Translations under genes and position numbers: made by a program
Notes under the pieces: model-generated
What the model was told of the DNA's origin: nothing
Database searches by the model: none
Seen by the model: the letters and a program-made list of their open reading frames with translations, nothing else
DNA from: Heterobasidion occidentale
Lineage: Eukaryota > Basidiomycota > Agaricomycetes > Russulales > Bondarzewiaceae
Reading direction: 5' to 3'
Length of the DNA: 64,000 nt
NCBI GenBank assembly: GCA_039111635.1
Contig: JBCAQO010000012.1
Coordinates: forward strand, 124,001 to 188,000
Shown here: in pieces, positions 10,729-22,235 of the stretch
Layout: every line of letters starts with the position of its first letter
Numbering within the stretch: position 1 is the first letter of the stretch

Positions 10729-13377
10729 ATGGCGCCCACATTCAACAAAGACGACTCAAAACTCATCGCAGACCTCCATGCCCTCTCTAAAAAGTCTCCC
10801 AAGCTCGTCCGGTCGTCGCAATACCCTGCGCCTGCGCAGCCTGAGACCATCATCAGCAGCTGGAAGATGAACGAATTCAAGTATTACGATATCCCCTCGC
10901 CGTTCCCGACGCTTGCGCGAGGACTGTTCACGACGGAGCATAGCGTGGATGGTGAGTCCGGCGATGCGAAGCATTATAGGATCGTGGCTAGGGGCTATGA
11001 CAAGTTCTTCAATATCGGCGAAGTGCCCTGGACAACGGTGCGTGACGCTTCCTTCGCCGTGTGCTCTGTCTCATTGGTATACTATATTCTAGTGGGAGTC
11101 GCTCGAGCGGAACACCGCCTCTCCATACACCCTCACGCTCAAGTCTAACGGATGCATCATCTTCATTGCTGCCCTCACACCCTCCAAACTCGTTGTCACG
11201 TCGAAGCACTCCCTCGGGCCCATCCAGAACGCCCCACAGAGCCACGCCCAGGTCGGCGAGAGCTGGCTGCTGCGTCATCTCGAAGCTGCGGGAAAGACGC
11301 CAGAGGAGCTCGCGCACCGATTGTGGGACAACAACTGGACCGCCGTGGCTGAGGTCAGTGTCCCTTCCTCCCCTCAAACCGCCCTAGATCCTGACACTCA
11401 AACCTAGTTGTGCGACGACTCCTTCGAAGAGCACGTCCTGCCTTACTCGGCCGACAAAACAGGATTGCACCTGCACGGCATCAACGAGTCCACAAAGCTG
11501 TTCAGAACGATGCCGCCCTCGATCGTCGATGCGTTCGCTGAAGAGTGGGGGTTCATCGCGACTGCCTCGACGGTCCTCAAAACCGTCCCTGAAGTCAAGG
11601 CTTTCACCGAGGAAGTATCCAAGACCAGACAGTGGCAAGGCGAGGCGCTTGAGGGCTTCGTCGTGCGCACGACGGTCTCCGAGCCTCCGACGGGAGGCAA
11701 GAGCAAGGGCAACACAGGGCCAGGCGCATCGCCATACTCGGCGGGCTCGTCGTTCTTTTTCAAGGTCAAGTTCGACGAGCCGTACATGATGTACCGCGAC
11801 TGGCGCGAGGTGACCAAGGTGCTGCTCTCCACGAAGGGCCCGCTGAGCGAGGCGAAGATCCCCAAGTCCAAGATGAAGCGCACGGAGACGAAGGCGTACG
11901 TTGGATGGGTGAAGGGCGAGATCGCGCGGGACAGGAGGCAGTTTGACAAGTACACGCAGGGGAAGGGGATCATCGCCACAAGGGAGAGGTTCCTGAAGTG
12001 GTTGGAGAGCGGAGAGGGACAGAAAGGGCAGCAGGCTGCGAAGGAGGCGGGGGACGGTGCTGTCGTGAACAGCGTGCCTGGGAAGACTTTCGGGAAGACT
12101 ATCATTGTGCCGGTCGCGATCCCTGGTGTCGGTACGTCTCAGTGATTCGAGGGCACGCACGTATTGACGTTTCATTTGTAGGAAAAACGGCTGTCTCTGT
12201 TGCTCTAGCGGATATGTTTGGGTTTGGGCACACGCAGAGCGACGATGTGCGCGCAAAAAAGGCTGGCCCTGTGTTCGTGCAGCGTGTCGTGAAGCTCCTT
12301 CAAAATCACGACGTCGTCATCGCGGACAAGTGCGTTCGTCTCATTTATCGTTTTATACATTGACTTACGCTTGTGAACCCTCTATGTCAACGTCTTCAGA
12401 AACAATCATCTGCAGATGCATCGCGCCGCCCTCCGAGATGCAACCAAGGGGATGAGTCCGCCCGTTCGCCTGCTCGCACTGAACTGGGCCCTCGACCAAC
12501 CGCTCTCCACCATCCACCGGATCTGTGGCGACCGCGTGTTAGTCCGTGGCGAGAACCACCAGTCCCTCATCGGCGACGCGGAGAGCAAGGCGCACGAGAC
12601 CGTAATCTGGAAATTCTTGAACACGTCTGAGGAGCTCGGCGAGAACGAGGTGGATGCTGTCATTGAGATGGACCGACCGAGTCGCTGGAGGACGCCGTTG
12701 AGCGTGCGGTCAACGGTGTGGTCGACGTGCTCGGGATCGCGAAACCGAGCCGCGAAGCCATTGGAAAGGCGCTCGCGGCGGCGAGGGGCTACACGACATC
12801 TACCAGCGTGAAGAAGAACCCAGGATGGCAGACGGCCAAGCCGCCGAGATACTACGGGTTACTTGCAGAGGTCGAGCTGGATCAGGTACTTTCGGGACCT
12901 CTTGCGGATGCAAAGGTGTCGAAGAAAATGACGGAGATGTGGGACGCGTTGAAGAAGGCGAAGAGGGTGGCGACGCGGCCCCATATCACGATCGTTCACG
13001 AAAAATCGCTCCCAAAAGAATTGGACCTGTGGGAGCGATGCAGAGCCCTAGAGCGACTCGCAAAGCCGCCGCTATTCAAGTTCAAGCTGGGCCATGTGTT
13101 GTCAGATGGGCGGGTCATGGTGGTCACCGCCGAGGATGTTGTTGTCGAGGATATAGAGGGGGACGAGGGTCAGGCCGGGCATGAATTTGTGGCGATGCTG
13201 AAGGAGGACGTGAGGAACCGCATGCACATCACCGTTGGGACGAGGGACCATAGCATTCTTCCCGTGGAGGGAAAGGTGTTGGTGGAAGCTTGGAGGAAGG
13301 GGGAGCAGAAAGACGTCCTTGAAGTCCCATTGGATGAACTTTCTGCGAAGGGGAGGGTGAAGGGCCTCATGAACTGA
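10729..13377 (+). CDS. TRL1: tRNA ligase Trl1 (ligase / kinase / cyclic phosphodiesterase)
   Basis: Joins tRNA exon halves after intron removal and, in fungi, the HAC1-type mRNA of the unfolded protein response. Exons: 10729-11037, 11093-11353, 11408-12131, 12182-12329, 12400-13377. The adenylyltransferase domain carries motif I KSNGCIIF with its nucleophile Lys. The central kinase has the P-loop PGVGKTAVSVAL, split by an intron. The C-terminal 2H phosphoesterase has both HxT motifs (HITIVH and HITVGTRDHS). In exon 5 the reading frame breaks at about 12671-12680: both sides are clearly coding, and one uncounted C beside GACC would reconcile them. A start at 10612 would add an Arg-rich, presequence-like N-terminus; the ATG at 10729 has the better context (AACCATGG). 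Confidence 0.92.
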
Positions 13378-13759
13378 CTCAGTGACTGGTGTTCCCTTGC
13401 ATCTCATCGTATAAAAGTAGCATCCCTGACAATATTGTATCACTAGCGCTTTACATCAGACATACCCCCCGCTATCCGGACACGCTCTCCGCCCCTCTCA
13501 CAATATAGAATATGCTCGTTTTGATCCCTGCGATCGGGCATGTCTGTCTCTGTGAACGCTGCGCGCCGCCGATCACCACTGCCCACGGGAACCACAAGTG
13601 CACTCACTACACTCAAGGTGAGCGCAGAGTACCAAACAGGCCCAAACATGGACCCACGCTGCACGGCGACCTTGAGGCGGAGAAGCACAGAGCACATCTT
13701 GTCTTCTGCCTCTGCTTTGTCCTTTCTCAGTGCTGATTTCACTAGATATACTTCCGACT
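13378..13759. other. Intergenic
   Basis: 382 bp between the tRNA ligase stop and the E(z)-like start. No gene seen; it contains the terminator of one gene and the promoter of the other. Confidence 0.5.
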
Positions 13760-16480
13760 ATGAGCCTTGCTGATCCGGATCGATTCGCTGATCATCGTGA
13801 CACACGCTCGCTGATAGAGTCCGTTTATCGAGAAGTGTGGAATGAGTTCTACGCTTGGGAGCAGCCATACTCTGCCCGCGTTATTGCTTCGCTTGCGGGC
13901 ACTTCCGACAGACGGAAGGTCCTTGACGTGACATCTCAGGCAGGCTCAGAGAGTTTGTGTGATCTAGTCGAGAATCCGCAGACCAGACCCTCGGAGCCCA
14001 TAGTGGTTGAGACCTACAATGAGGACGGCTCGGTCACTGTTACTGAAGTTCCCTGCGAAGAACTTCCCATCTACGACGACATGGCTCCGCATCCCAGTTA
14101 TGATCACTGCACCCCGATGATCCATTCTGTGTCTTTTATGGCGGAAGAGCGTCCTGATCTCATGGCATTTATTCCATATGCTGACGATCCAGAGTTTCCA
14201 TTCGAAGAATATGCCCAAGAATTCACAGAATGTGCATGGGAGGATAAGTCGGGCGAGTTCCGGGATCCTGACCGTGAGTGAGAACTTATATTCACGTTCT
14301 GATTTAGCCATGGCGCTGCTCATTCGATGTCCAGATGAGGTTATACAGGCGGAGGCACTTCGACGACTGCACATTGACCACGGGCTCAGCCTCGACGAGA
14401 TCGACAGGCATAAGATTCTACCTGTGAGCCGCAGGCACAACGCGAGTGGGCTCATGTGGGATATTCTTCAGCGGTACGTTCGATGGCATAGGCGTTCGTA
14501 CTTCACTCATTCCGAGAGCATATTGTTAGCGATCCACTGCCTTGGCCGGGAAACCCGTCGGGCTCGGTTCGCGTGCCTCTGAAATCATTCGAGGTGGCTG
14601 AGGAAGACTTGCGCGGACGTCTCGACCGCCTCTCCGCCAAGTTCTGTCCTAGCCTCAATTGTATGACCTACGGTTGCTTGTTGCACCGTGAGTCAACGTT
14701 TCGTCTCCGCCATGTCCTCACAACACTAACCACAGTCCTTGTCAGCTGAGCCCACTCCAAAATTCGCTCCTTTGAGAGCGCGGACGACTGCCGATGGTCT
14801 CCTCCTGCGCCCTGGCAAGCCCTGCGACAGGCAATGTTTCCGGCATGCAGACGCTCTCGGACAGGTGAGGAACGTTGTTCGCGTCCGCATGCTATATACT
14901 GACCATCCGCTGGAAAAACGCAGGATCTCGTGCTGTGGAAGCAGTCGGAAGTCGACGAACTCCGAGTCATCCTCGAGATTTTTCCAGATGCAGATCCTTG
15001 TGACCTTGCGGTGCTCTGTCACAAGCCGTGCTACGAAGTATATCGCGTCGAGCTGAGTTGATCCGTCTCTGAGCCTCTCTGCCTTTCTAGGTCTTCTTTC
15101 AGCGCAAAGAACTAATTCCAGATGAGGACACGTATGATGTGGACACGACGGAGACGACAACGAGAAGGGTCGAAGAACAATTCGGTACGCGTCGTCCATA
15201 CTACTTCTAGCTTTCTCAGCTGATGAAGCGGTTCAGTGGACGATAAGCATGGTCAGCATAGCGGGTATGTCAGGACTGCGCCGTGCGTCCACACCGGACC
15301 CTGCGACGCGGCGTCCGGATGCGCGTGCTTCAAGAACAAACTGCACTGCTCTAGGAACTGTCGTTGCAAGCTTCAATGTATGATCATCTTTTGTCAGTCT
15401 CGCAGAAGCTGAACCCCTGCATCTTATCAAGGCCCGAGGAGGTGGAAGGGTTGCAAGTGTGCCCACAAGTCGTACAACTGCGGGGCGAAGCACAATGAAC
15501 GCCCAGACATCTGTCCTTGCCGCGCAACGGGCAGAGAGTGCAATGTCGAACTATGCGAATGTGGCGTCAAGTGCGTTTTATCATACTATTTTATGCGCTC
15601 TATGGTTGAGAGGCCCTCGATGCCACCATGATGCACCGAAAACAGGAGTAAGTCCTTGCTCCTCGAAATCAGTATAGGACTAGCATTGACAAGTCCCGTG
15701 ATCTGGCAGAGGGCATCAAAAAACTGTGTTTCAACGCAGCCATGCAACGCGGGGAACAAGCGGTAAGCACCAGTACCTCGACTCTCAGCATCGCAACAAT
15801 GGACAGATGTTAACTCGGCGTGCATTATTTTTTAGAGTCTTGAGATCAGGAGAGGAATGTACGGGCTCGGCGCATTCGCACTCAACACGATCGAAAAGGA
15901 CCAATACGTCGGCGGTACAAAATTCTTGTTGTTTGTTTGTCTTTTCCCGCTGACAGAAATCGGGCAGAGTATGTCGGCGAGCTGTTCTCGGCAGATAGAG
16001 GCGACGTGTTACACGAGTATGTCCCTCACTGCTTACCATCCGTCTGTGTGTTCTCATTCTCTCGCCCATCCCCAGTGTCATCGGCAGATATCGCCATCTG
16101 AATTATGCTTTCACCGTGGACCCCGGCCTCGTCATTGATGGTATGAAGGTCGGCAACGAGACGCGGTATATCAATCACGCAAAAGGCAAAGACGAAAATG
16201 TCGGAGCCAAAGGTAACCTCGAACTCGTCGGCAGCCACAACAAAATTGACCTTTACTTGTCCTGCACCCAGTATTGTTGGTGAACGATGACCATCGTATC
16301 GGCTTCTTTGCAAGTATGTTTCCACTCGGTTGAGAATTATTGTGTTTTGTTCACGGTCAACTGAAATCCACAACAGAGACTAAGATTCGAGGAGGGAAGG
16401 AGCTTTTCTTTGATTATGGAAATGGATATTGGGGAAAGCGCAATGACGAAGATCTTGAATCTTCCGGTGAAGCGAGCTGA
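13760..16480 (+). CDS. EZH2: E(z)/EZH2-like histone H3 methyltransferase (CXC + SET)
   Basis: Predicted catalytic subunit of a PRC2-type complex, methylating H3K27 in chromatin. Fifteen exons with fully consistent phases: 13760-14273, 14308-14473, 14530-14687, 14746-14864, 14924-15037, 15091-15184, 15237-15377, 15432-15570, 15611-15647, 15673-15762, 15836-15914, 15968-16016, 16076-16212, 16272-16313, 16377-16480; 660 residues. The N-terminal part has the fungal E(z) segment HGLSLDEIDRHKILPVSRRH. A cysteine-rich CXC domain follows (CACFKNKLHCSRNCRCKLQC, CPCRATGRECNVELCECG). The SET domain has RRGMYGLGAFA, EYVGELFSADRG, the cofactor/knot segment RYINHAKGKDENVGAK and the ELFFDYGNGYWGK end. No frame break. 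The pairing of exons 8-10 (15570-15673) is the least certain, because the CXC-to-SET linker is variable. Confidence 0.9.
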
Positions 16481-16653
16481 GAAAGTTCAGGGCCCAATGT
16501 ACATGCAGCAAGTTGGCTACCTGTTGGGAGCAAGGCTTGTATACTGTAAAGCGACATGTAACCTCGAGAGCGTAGATTTCATCGAGCCGGGTATATTCTT
16601 GACAAGTAGTAACAACAACAACAGTAACAAAAACAGACGCGCCATCTGTCCAT

Positions 16654-19022
16654 CTAATAGAAACTCCTGATCTGAGCCTCGACCTCCTCGGGGGACATCT
16701 TGATGTCTGCAATTCAATCGTCAGCGTGGAACGACCAGTGCCAGTGAACGCAACGCACACTTTGAGGGGTCTGCAGGTGCGCGCCGAGCGTCAGACGTCA
16801 GACACAATCAGCGAGGAGTGGTAAAGACAACGCACTCTTGCTAAACTCCTTCTCCCTGTTCTTCTGCGTGAACCGCTGGAGACTCGGCACGACGAGCTTC
16901 ACCACCTCGTCCGCCAACAGCTCGCGGTCGCCCTCCTCGTCCTCGAGCACCCTCGCCATCCGATGACGCTCCTTGACCTCCTCGAACAGATCGAAGAACC
17001 GCGTGAACTTCTCCTTCGTCGCGGCGCGGCTCGCGCCGGCCTTCTCCTTGTCGTCCGCGAGCGCCTGCATCAGCGGCGAGAAGTTCGAGTCGAAGTAGCC
17101 CGCCTTGGCGGTGCGGAAGTTCGAGTGGACGAGGTCCTGCGTCGGGCGCGGGAGGATCGCGCGCAGCGGCTTGCGCGGGTCGAGGACCTGCGCGCGGAAG
17201 TAGGAGACGTTGTTGAGGAGGAAGACGGAGCCGAAGGCGGGGCGCTTCTGCATCCGCGAGAGCGTCGCGAGCGAGTTGATCAGCGTCGACACGACGTCGA
17301 CTGCGCGGCGGTGAGCGCTGAGCTTGGGGCGGCGCGGACGAGAGGCAGATGGGAGGGACGCACAGATGTAATGCTCCAGGAGGATGCGCTCGGTGAGCGG
17401 CTCGCTGGACTTGGGCGTCTTGTTCGCCGCCATCCGCATGCCGTCGCCCATGCGCCAATTGCCGTCCCCGAGCGTCGCGAGGGCCGACCCGACGGCGTCC
17501 TGCACCTCCAGAATCTGCTCGAGATAGCGGATCGTCTAGAGCCGCGTGAGCCACCAGACCCTCATCCCCGTGCGTGCACGCTCACCGATACCGTGAAATC
17601 CGCGAGCCCGGTGCCGAGCTCGCCGCCCTTGCCGAGCGCCGTGACCTTGAGGTCTGCGAGGAACTCGGGGAAGCTGCGGAGGCACACACCGCGGAGCGCG
17701 TGCAGGCCGTCCTTGAGCTCGTTCTCCTTGCGCTCGCCGCGGCGCGTGATCAGGTCGTCCCACCGGGCCTGCTGGGTGGAGAGCGAGGAGTAGGCGGAGA
17801 GCGCAAGGAAGGTGTATTTGTGGAGAGAGCGCTTGATGAGCGCGGAGAGCGAGGACAGCGTGGAGTTGAAGAGGGAGATGAGCGGAAACAGGAGCGTGTT
17901 GAAGGTGTTCGATATCAGCGTTTGGCCCGGCAGCGGGGCCAGCTCTACCAGCAAGCCGTACTCCTCCTGCAAGGAACGTCAGGCAGAAAGGCATCGCGAC
18001 CACGGGCGGGACGTTACCTCCACGACGTTCAGCAGATTCTCGACCCACTTCCCGAGTTCCCTACCAGCCTCTACGCCCTCGATCGTCTCCGCGCGCTCGA
18101 CGACCCTGCGGCCGTGCAGCTCCAGGCACTTCTTCGCCCAGTTCCCGCGCATGTCCGCGTATCCGCGCTGGGCCTCCTTCAGCGTCGCCAGGATCGCGGG
18201 CGCGGCCTGGTGCGAGGGGTGCGTCGTCGGGAGCGGGAGGCTGCGGAGGAAGGCGACGAGCGGCTGGAGGGTGGCGAGGAGGGTCTGGGGGAAGGGGATG
18301 AGCTCAAAGTCGGAGCCTGCGGGGGGAGAGCCCGAGGAGCCTTCGGCGACGAGTTTTGTGAAGAGCTGCGCGAGCTTCTTGGCGCCGGTGTCGACTAGAC
18401 GAGCCTGAGAAGTGGCAATGGGTGCGTGATGTAATTGACAGAAAAGTAAAGCATACTGTCTCGCGCGAGTCGCGGTCAGACGACTTGAACGCGATGCTCG
18501 CGTTGAGGCGCTCGAGGGCGTCTTGGTAGACCGACAGTTGCTCTGCCTGGGGACTGTGTGGTCCGGTTCAGAGAGCCCAGTCATGCAGAGACCAAGGTCG
18601 CTCACCCGCGCAGAATCAAGGCCTCCTCTGCGGCGATGCCTTCCTGACTGCCCGCGACTTCGTAGATCTTCTGCAGCGCGCTCTCGATATCTATCCGGCG
18701 TGTTCAGAATCTCGCCGAGTCGGGGTGCGAAGACGCGACACTCACTGTTGCCTCTCTTTGTCAAGGTCTGGGTGGAGTTGTAGAGGGGGAGGACGGACTT
18801 TTCGAGCTTGACCAGCCGGCTGTCAAAGCTCGTCAAGATCGCTAGAGGCAACGATCCCGTGAATCCGAGATGCATGTCATGGGGAGGACGCACAGGTCAT
18901 GCGCTGCGAGATCTGGCGCGTCTTGTTCAGGTTCTGCTCCAGCTGCGCGGGGTCAGCGGCGTCGTGTGCTCGGACGCGCGAGGGCAACGCACCAGTTCGA
19001 TCTCTGCCGTCTCGTCGTCCAT
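16654..19022 (-). CDS. EXO70: Exocyst complex subunit Exo70
   Basis: Tethers secretory vesicles to the plasma membrane by binding PI(4,5)P2 and Rho GTPases as part of the exocyst. Ten exons on the minus strand: 18993-19022, 18894-18942, 18746-18841, 18606-18690, 18457-18553, 18018-18404, 17586-17966, 17364-17535, 16836-17300, 16654-16706; 604 residues, normal for the family. The N-terminal coiled coil (LEQNLNKTRQISQRMTSILT, LVKLEKSVLPLYNSTQ) is typical of Exo70. The helical-bundle body ends with FLLNNVSYFRAQ and the characteristic C-terminus KEFSKNIKMSPEEVEAQIRS. It is convergent with the E(z) gene (173 bp apart) and divergent from the NEDD8-E1 gene (270 bp apart). Confidence 0.92.
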
Positions 19023-19292
19023 CCTGCGTGGTGCGGGCGTCTGCAATATCCATGAGATGGGCACGTCCACAGCCTAGACACGTTCTCACATATTATTTTC
19101 CGCCGTCTTATGTTTTCGGGCTCGAGGGGGTATTATTGCGAGGCGGTGGGAGCGGGAGGGAGCGTCTTCGGAGATCGCCGACACGCGACGCTGCTCAAAG
19201 ACAAAGGCGGCAACGCTGATTCATTCACCTCCACCGTCCCGTCGACATCTCCCACATCCTCGCCACTCGCCGCCATCGCCAACGCGCCCGCC

Positions 19293-21244
19293 ATGTCTCC
19301 AGGAGAGTCGCAGGACATCGAGTCCGCAACGACCAACATCCAGTACGATTGCCCCTCGCCCGCGCGCCGCCGACTCTGGGTCTCTAACACGTCTAGTCTA
19401 CAGGTCCCAGCCGGACAACAAAACGCGACGCTATGATCGTCAGCTGCGGTGCGTGCGCGCCCGCCTCCCCGTCCCCGTCCGTCGCGCCCGCGCTCAACCA
19501 ATGACCCCGACGGCGGCAGGCTCTGGGCAGCGACCGGCCAGGCCGCGCTCGAGACCTCGCGCATCCTGGTCCTCTCCGCCTCCGCCACCGCGACCTCCAT
19601 CCTCAAGAACCTCGTCCTGCCGGGCATCGGCCACTTCACGATCCTCGACCCGCACACCGCGACCCCCGCCGACGCGGGCGTCAACTTCTTCCTCGACGGC
19701 CACGCCAGCGTCGGCAGGCCGCGCGCGGAGGAGGCCGTGCGCCTCCTCGCCGAGCTCAACGACGGCGTCGAGGGCCGCGCGCGCGTCGCGGACCCCGCGG
19801 ACGTCCTGGCCGCCGACCCCGCGTACTTTTCCACGTTCTCGCTCGTGATCGCGCACAACCTGCGCGCGGACGCGCTCGCGCGCCTCGCGGGGCTGCTGTG
19901 GGCGGACGGCGCGCCGACGCCGCTCGTCGTCGTGCGCTCGGCGGGCTTCCTCGCGGAGTTCTTCATCCAGTACCGCGAGCACGACGGTGCGCGCGTTTTC
20001 GTGAGCCCGCTGTCGTCGATCGGGCCCCGCGGCTGACGCGCGCCGTGTGCAGTCATCGAGAGCCACGCGGAGACGGCGCCGTCGCTGCGCATCGACAAGC
20101 CGTTCCCCGAGCTATTGGAGTACGCCACGTCCCTCGACTTCGACGGCATGGACCCGACCGACCACGGACACATCCCCTACGTCGTCATCCTCGTCCGCGC
20201 GCTCGACGCCTGGAAGAAATCCGTAAGCACCCACCCACAGCCCCCTCATCGCCCTCCCTACCGCATCCCGACGCGCGCGCTCTGCCCCTTCACAGCACGA
20301 CGGCTCGCCTCCCCAGTCCGCCGCCGACAAACAAGCCTTCAAGCGCGCCGTGCTCGCCATGAAAACCAAGCCCGACGAAGAAAACTTCGACGAGGCCGCC
20401 GCGCAAGCCTACCGCGTCTGGACCGACTCGGCCGTGCCCGCCGACACCGCCGCGCTGCTGCACGACCCCGCGCTCGCAGCGCTCACGCCCGCCGCGCCCG
20501 TCTTCCGGCACCTCCTCAGCGCGCTGCGCCAGTTCGCGCTGCAGCCGCCGCACGTGCTCCCGCTCGCGGGCGCGCTCCCCGACATGAAGGCCGACACCGC
20601 GGGCTACGTGCGCCTCCAGCGGCTCTACAAGGCCCGCGCGGAGCACGAGCGCGCCGTGTTCCGCGGCCTCGTCCAGATCCCGGTCGACGACGCGCTCGTC
20701 GAGCTCTTCGTCCGCAACGCGCACGCGCTCAGGGCCCTCCGCGGCCGCAGGTGGGGCGAGTTCGACCGCGACCCCGTCGCGCTCGGTAGCTATCCCCCCT
20801 CGCTCTCCTCTCGCCGCACGCGCGGGGTCGCTGACACATGCGATAGCGAACGCGGCCGCCGCGTCGCCGCGCGAGACCGCGACGCACATCGCGCTGTCCG
20901 CGCTCGAGGCGCACACGGCGGCGCAGCCCGACGCGCCGCCGACCGTCGAGGCGCTCCGGGAGCACGCGCTCGCGATCGCGGGCGACGTCGCGCTGCGTCG
21001 AAGGAGCTGGACGACGCGCTTGGCGAGATGTGAGTCCGCGCGCTTCGCCGCCCGCTCTTTTACTGATTGCATGATTGTCGGCAGTGCCCGGGCACCGACG
21101 GCGGACCTGCCGAACGTCGCTGCGTTTGTGGGCGGGCTCGTGGCGCAGGAGGCGATCAAGATGATCACGAAGCAGTACGTGCCGATCAACGGGTACTGCG
21201 TCGTGGACCTGGTCGACACCTGGACGGGGGTCATCGGCCCCTGA
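19293..21244 (+). CDS. ULA1: NEDD8-activating enzyme E1 regulatory subunit (Ula1/NAE1/APPBP1)
   Basis: Pairs with Uba3 to activate NEDD8 for cullin modification; this subunit lacks the catalytic Cys. Exons: 19293-19342, 19404-19448, 19520-19986, 20053-20222, 20296-20785, 20847-21029, 21085-21244, giving about 521 residues. The family start NKTRRYDRQLRLWAATGQ and the Rossmann-type core (LVLSASATATSILKNLVLPG, HFTILD) are clear. The end APTADLPNVAAFVGGLVAQE and YVPINGYCVVDLVDTWTGVI is near-universal in NAE1. Exon 6 is one base short: the frame changes at about 20993-20996 (CTGCG), and the exon phases need one extra base, so an uncounted C is likely. Very GC-rich third positions. Confidence 0.92.
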
Positions 21245-22235
21245 AGTGGGGCGTAGTACGTGCACAGTAAGACGAAGCGAGTGCCGGGCGTGTATGATAC
21301 TACTAGGCAGGGAAAGAGTGTTTGTATAGAGTTAGGGGCGGATACCCGTCGTGTGAATCGTCGCTCGCGTGCATGTCGCTCAGCGCGTCGAATTTATACA
21401 TTAGCGCGGAGACGGGTACAGAAAATCTACGTGGAACCGAGTGACGTTTCCCCTGCGCCTTGACATACTCTCGCAGCCCCGGTCTACGATTTGGCGTGTC
21501 AACGGGCGCAGGATCCATGCCAGATGCGGAAGGGACACGATGGGCGACAGGGCGCGCCGCCATAGGGAGACGGAGGCGACGTGCGTTGGGGCCCCATTGT
21601 CGATGACGAGGTCGGGGATCTAATCGACGTGCGTGGACGGACGCACGTCGTCGAGCGTCGCGCGCGCGGGGCCACAGGCCTAGAGCAGCAAGCGTAAAGC
21701 TGCGGGGAGGTAGAGTAGAGCGAGGGTGTCCACGACCGCGTCGGCGAGGAGCGCGGGGTGGAATAAGCTGGGAGGCATCCGAGCGCCGTGCGGACGGCAA
21801 AGACGAAGACGAGGTGTAACATGCACGACACCGTAGCGTTCGCGTCCCTCAATGACTGACCCCAGAGATGCATCGCCGATACAAATGCTGTTACGGCGAG
21901 TGGGCAGTGAAAGAGGGCGGCCTGCAGCGCACTCAGATGGGGGCGGTGTCGCGTCGGCGCAGGATGACAAGGCAGGAGGGGTAGACGTCGAGGAGGAGTT
22001 GAGTGGGAACGTCGACTACCCCGGCGTCGCAGCACAGATTCAGCGGGGGCAAGGGATGTCGCCAGCTCTGCCACAGATGCGACGGTGCCCACTGCTCCGG
22101 TAGCAGAGGCCGCCCGGGGGAGTGACCCCGTGACTCGGGTCACACAGCGGGGCAGCCTACAGAGCCAGCCGTGCCACACACCAGCCCCGCCGCCGCCGCC
22201 TCCTCCGCCTCCTCCTCCGTCCGCCTCCCCGCCCA
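21245..22235. other. Intergenic with possible minus-strand gene remnant
   Basis: The minus strand of 21664-22130 contains segments that look like former membrane-protein exons in different frames (HCPLAVTAFVSAMHLWG; PALLADAVVDTLALLYLPA). There is no clean start, and splice assignment is ambiguous. The remaining sequence upstream of Atg18 has a GCC-repeat tract at 22187-22222. Confidence 0.3.

Noticed and set aside
11384..12256. Long minus-strand ORF (290 codons)
   Set aside because: Antisense shadow of the tRNA ligase exon; Arg/Leu-rich composition typical of GC-rich opposite frames.
16841..17554. Alternative frames over Exo70
   Set aside because: Exo70 phases and motifs fix the true frame.
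19133..20173. 346-codon minus-strand ORF
   Set aside because: Antisense to the Ula1 gene, whose family motifs are unmistakable.
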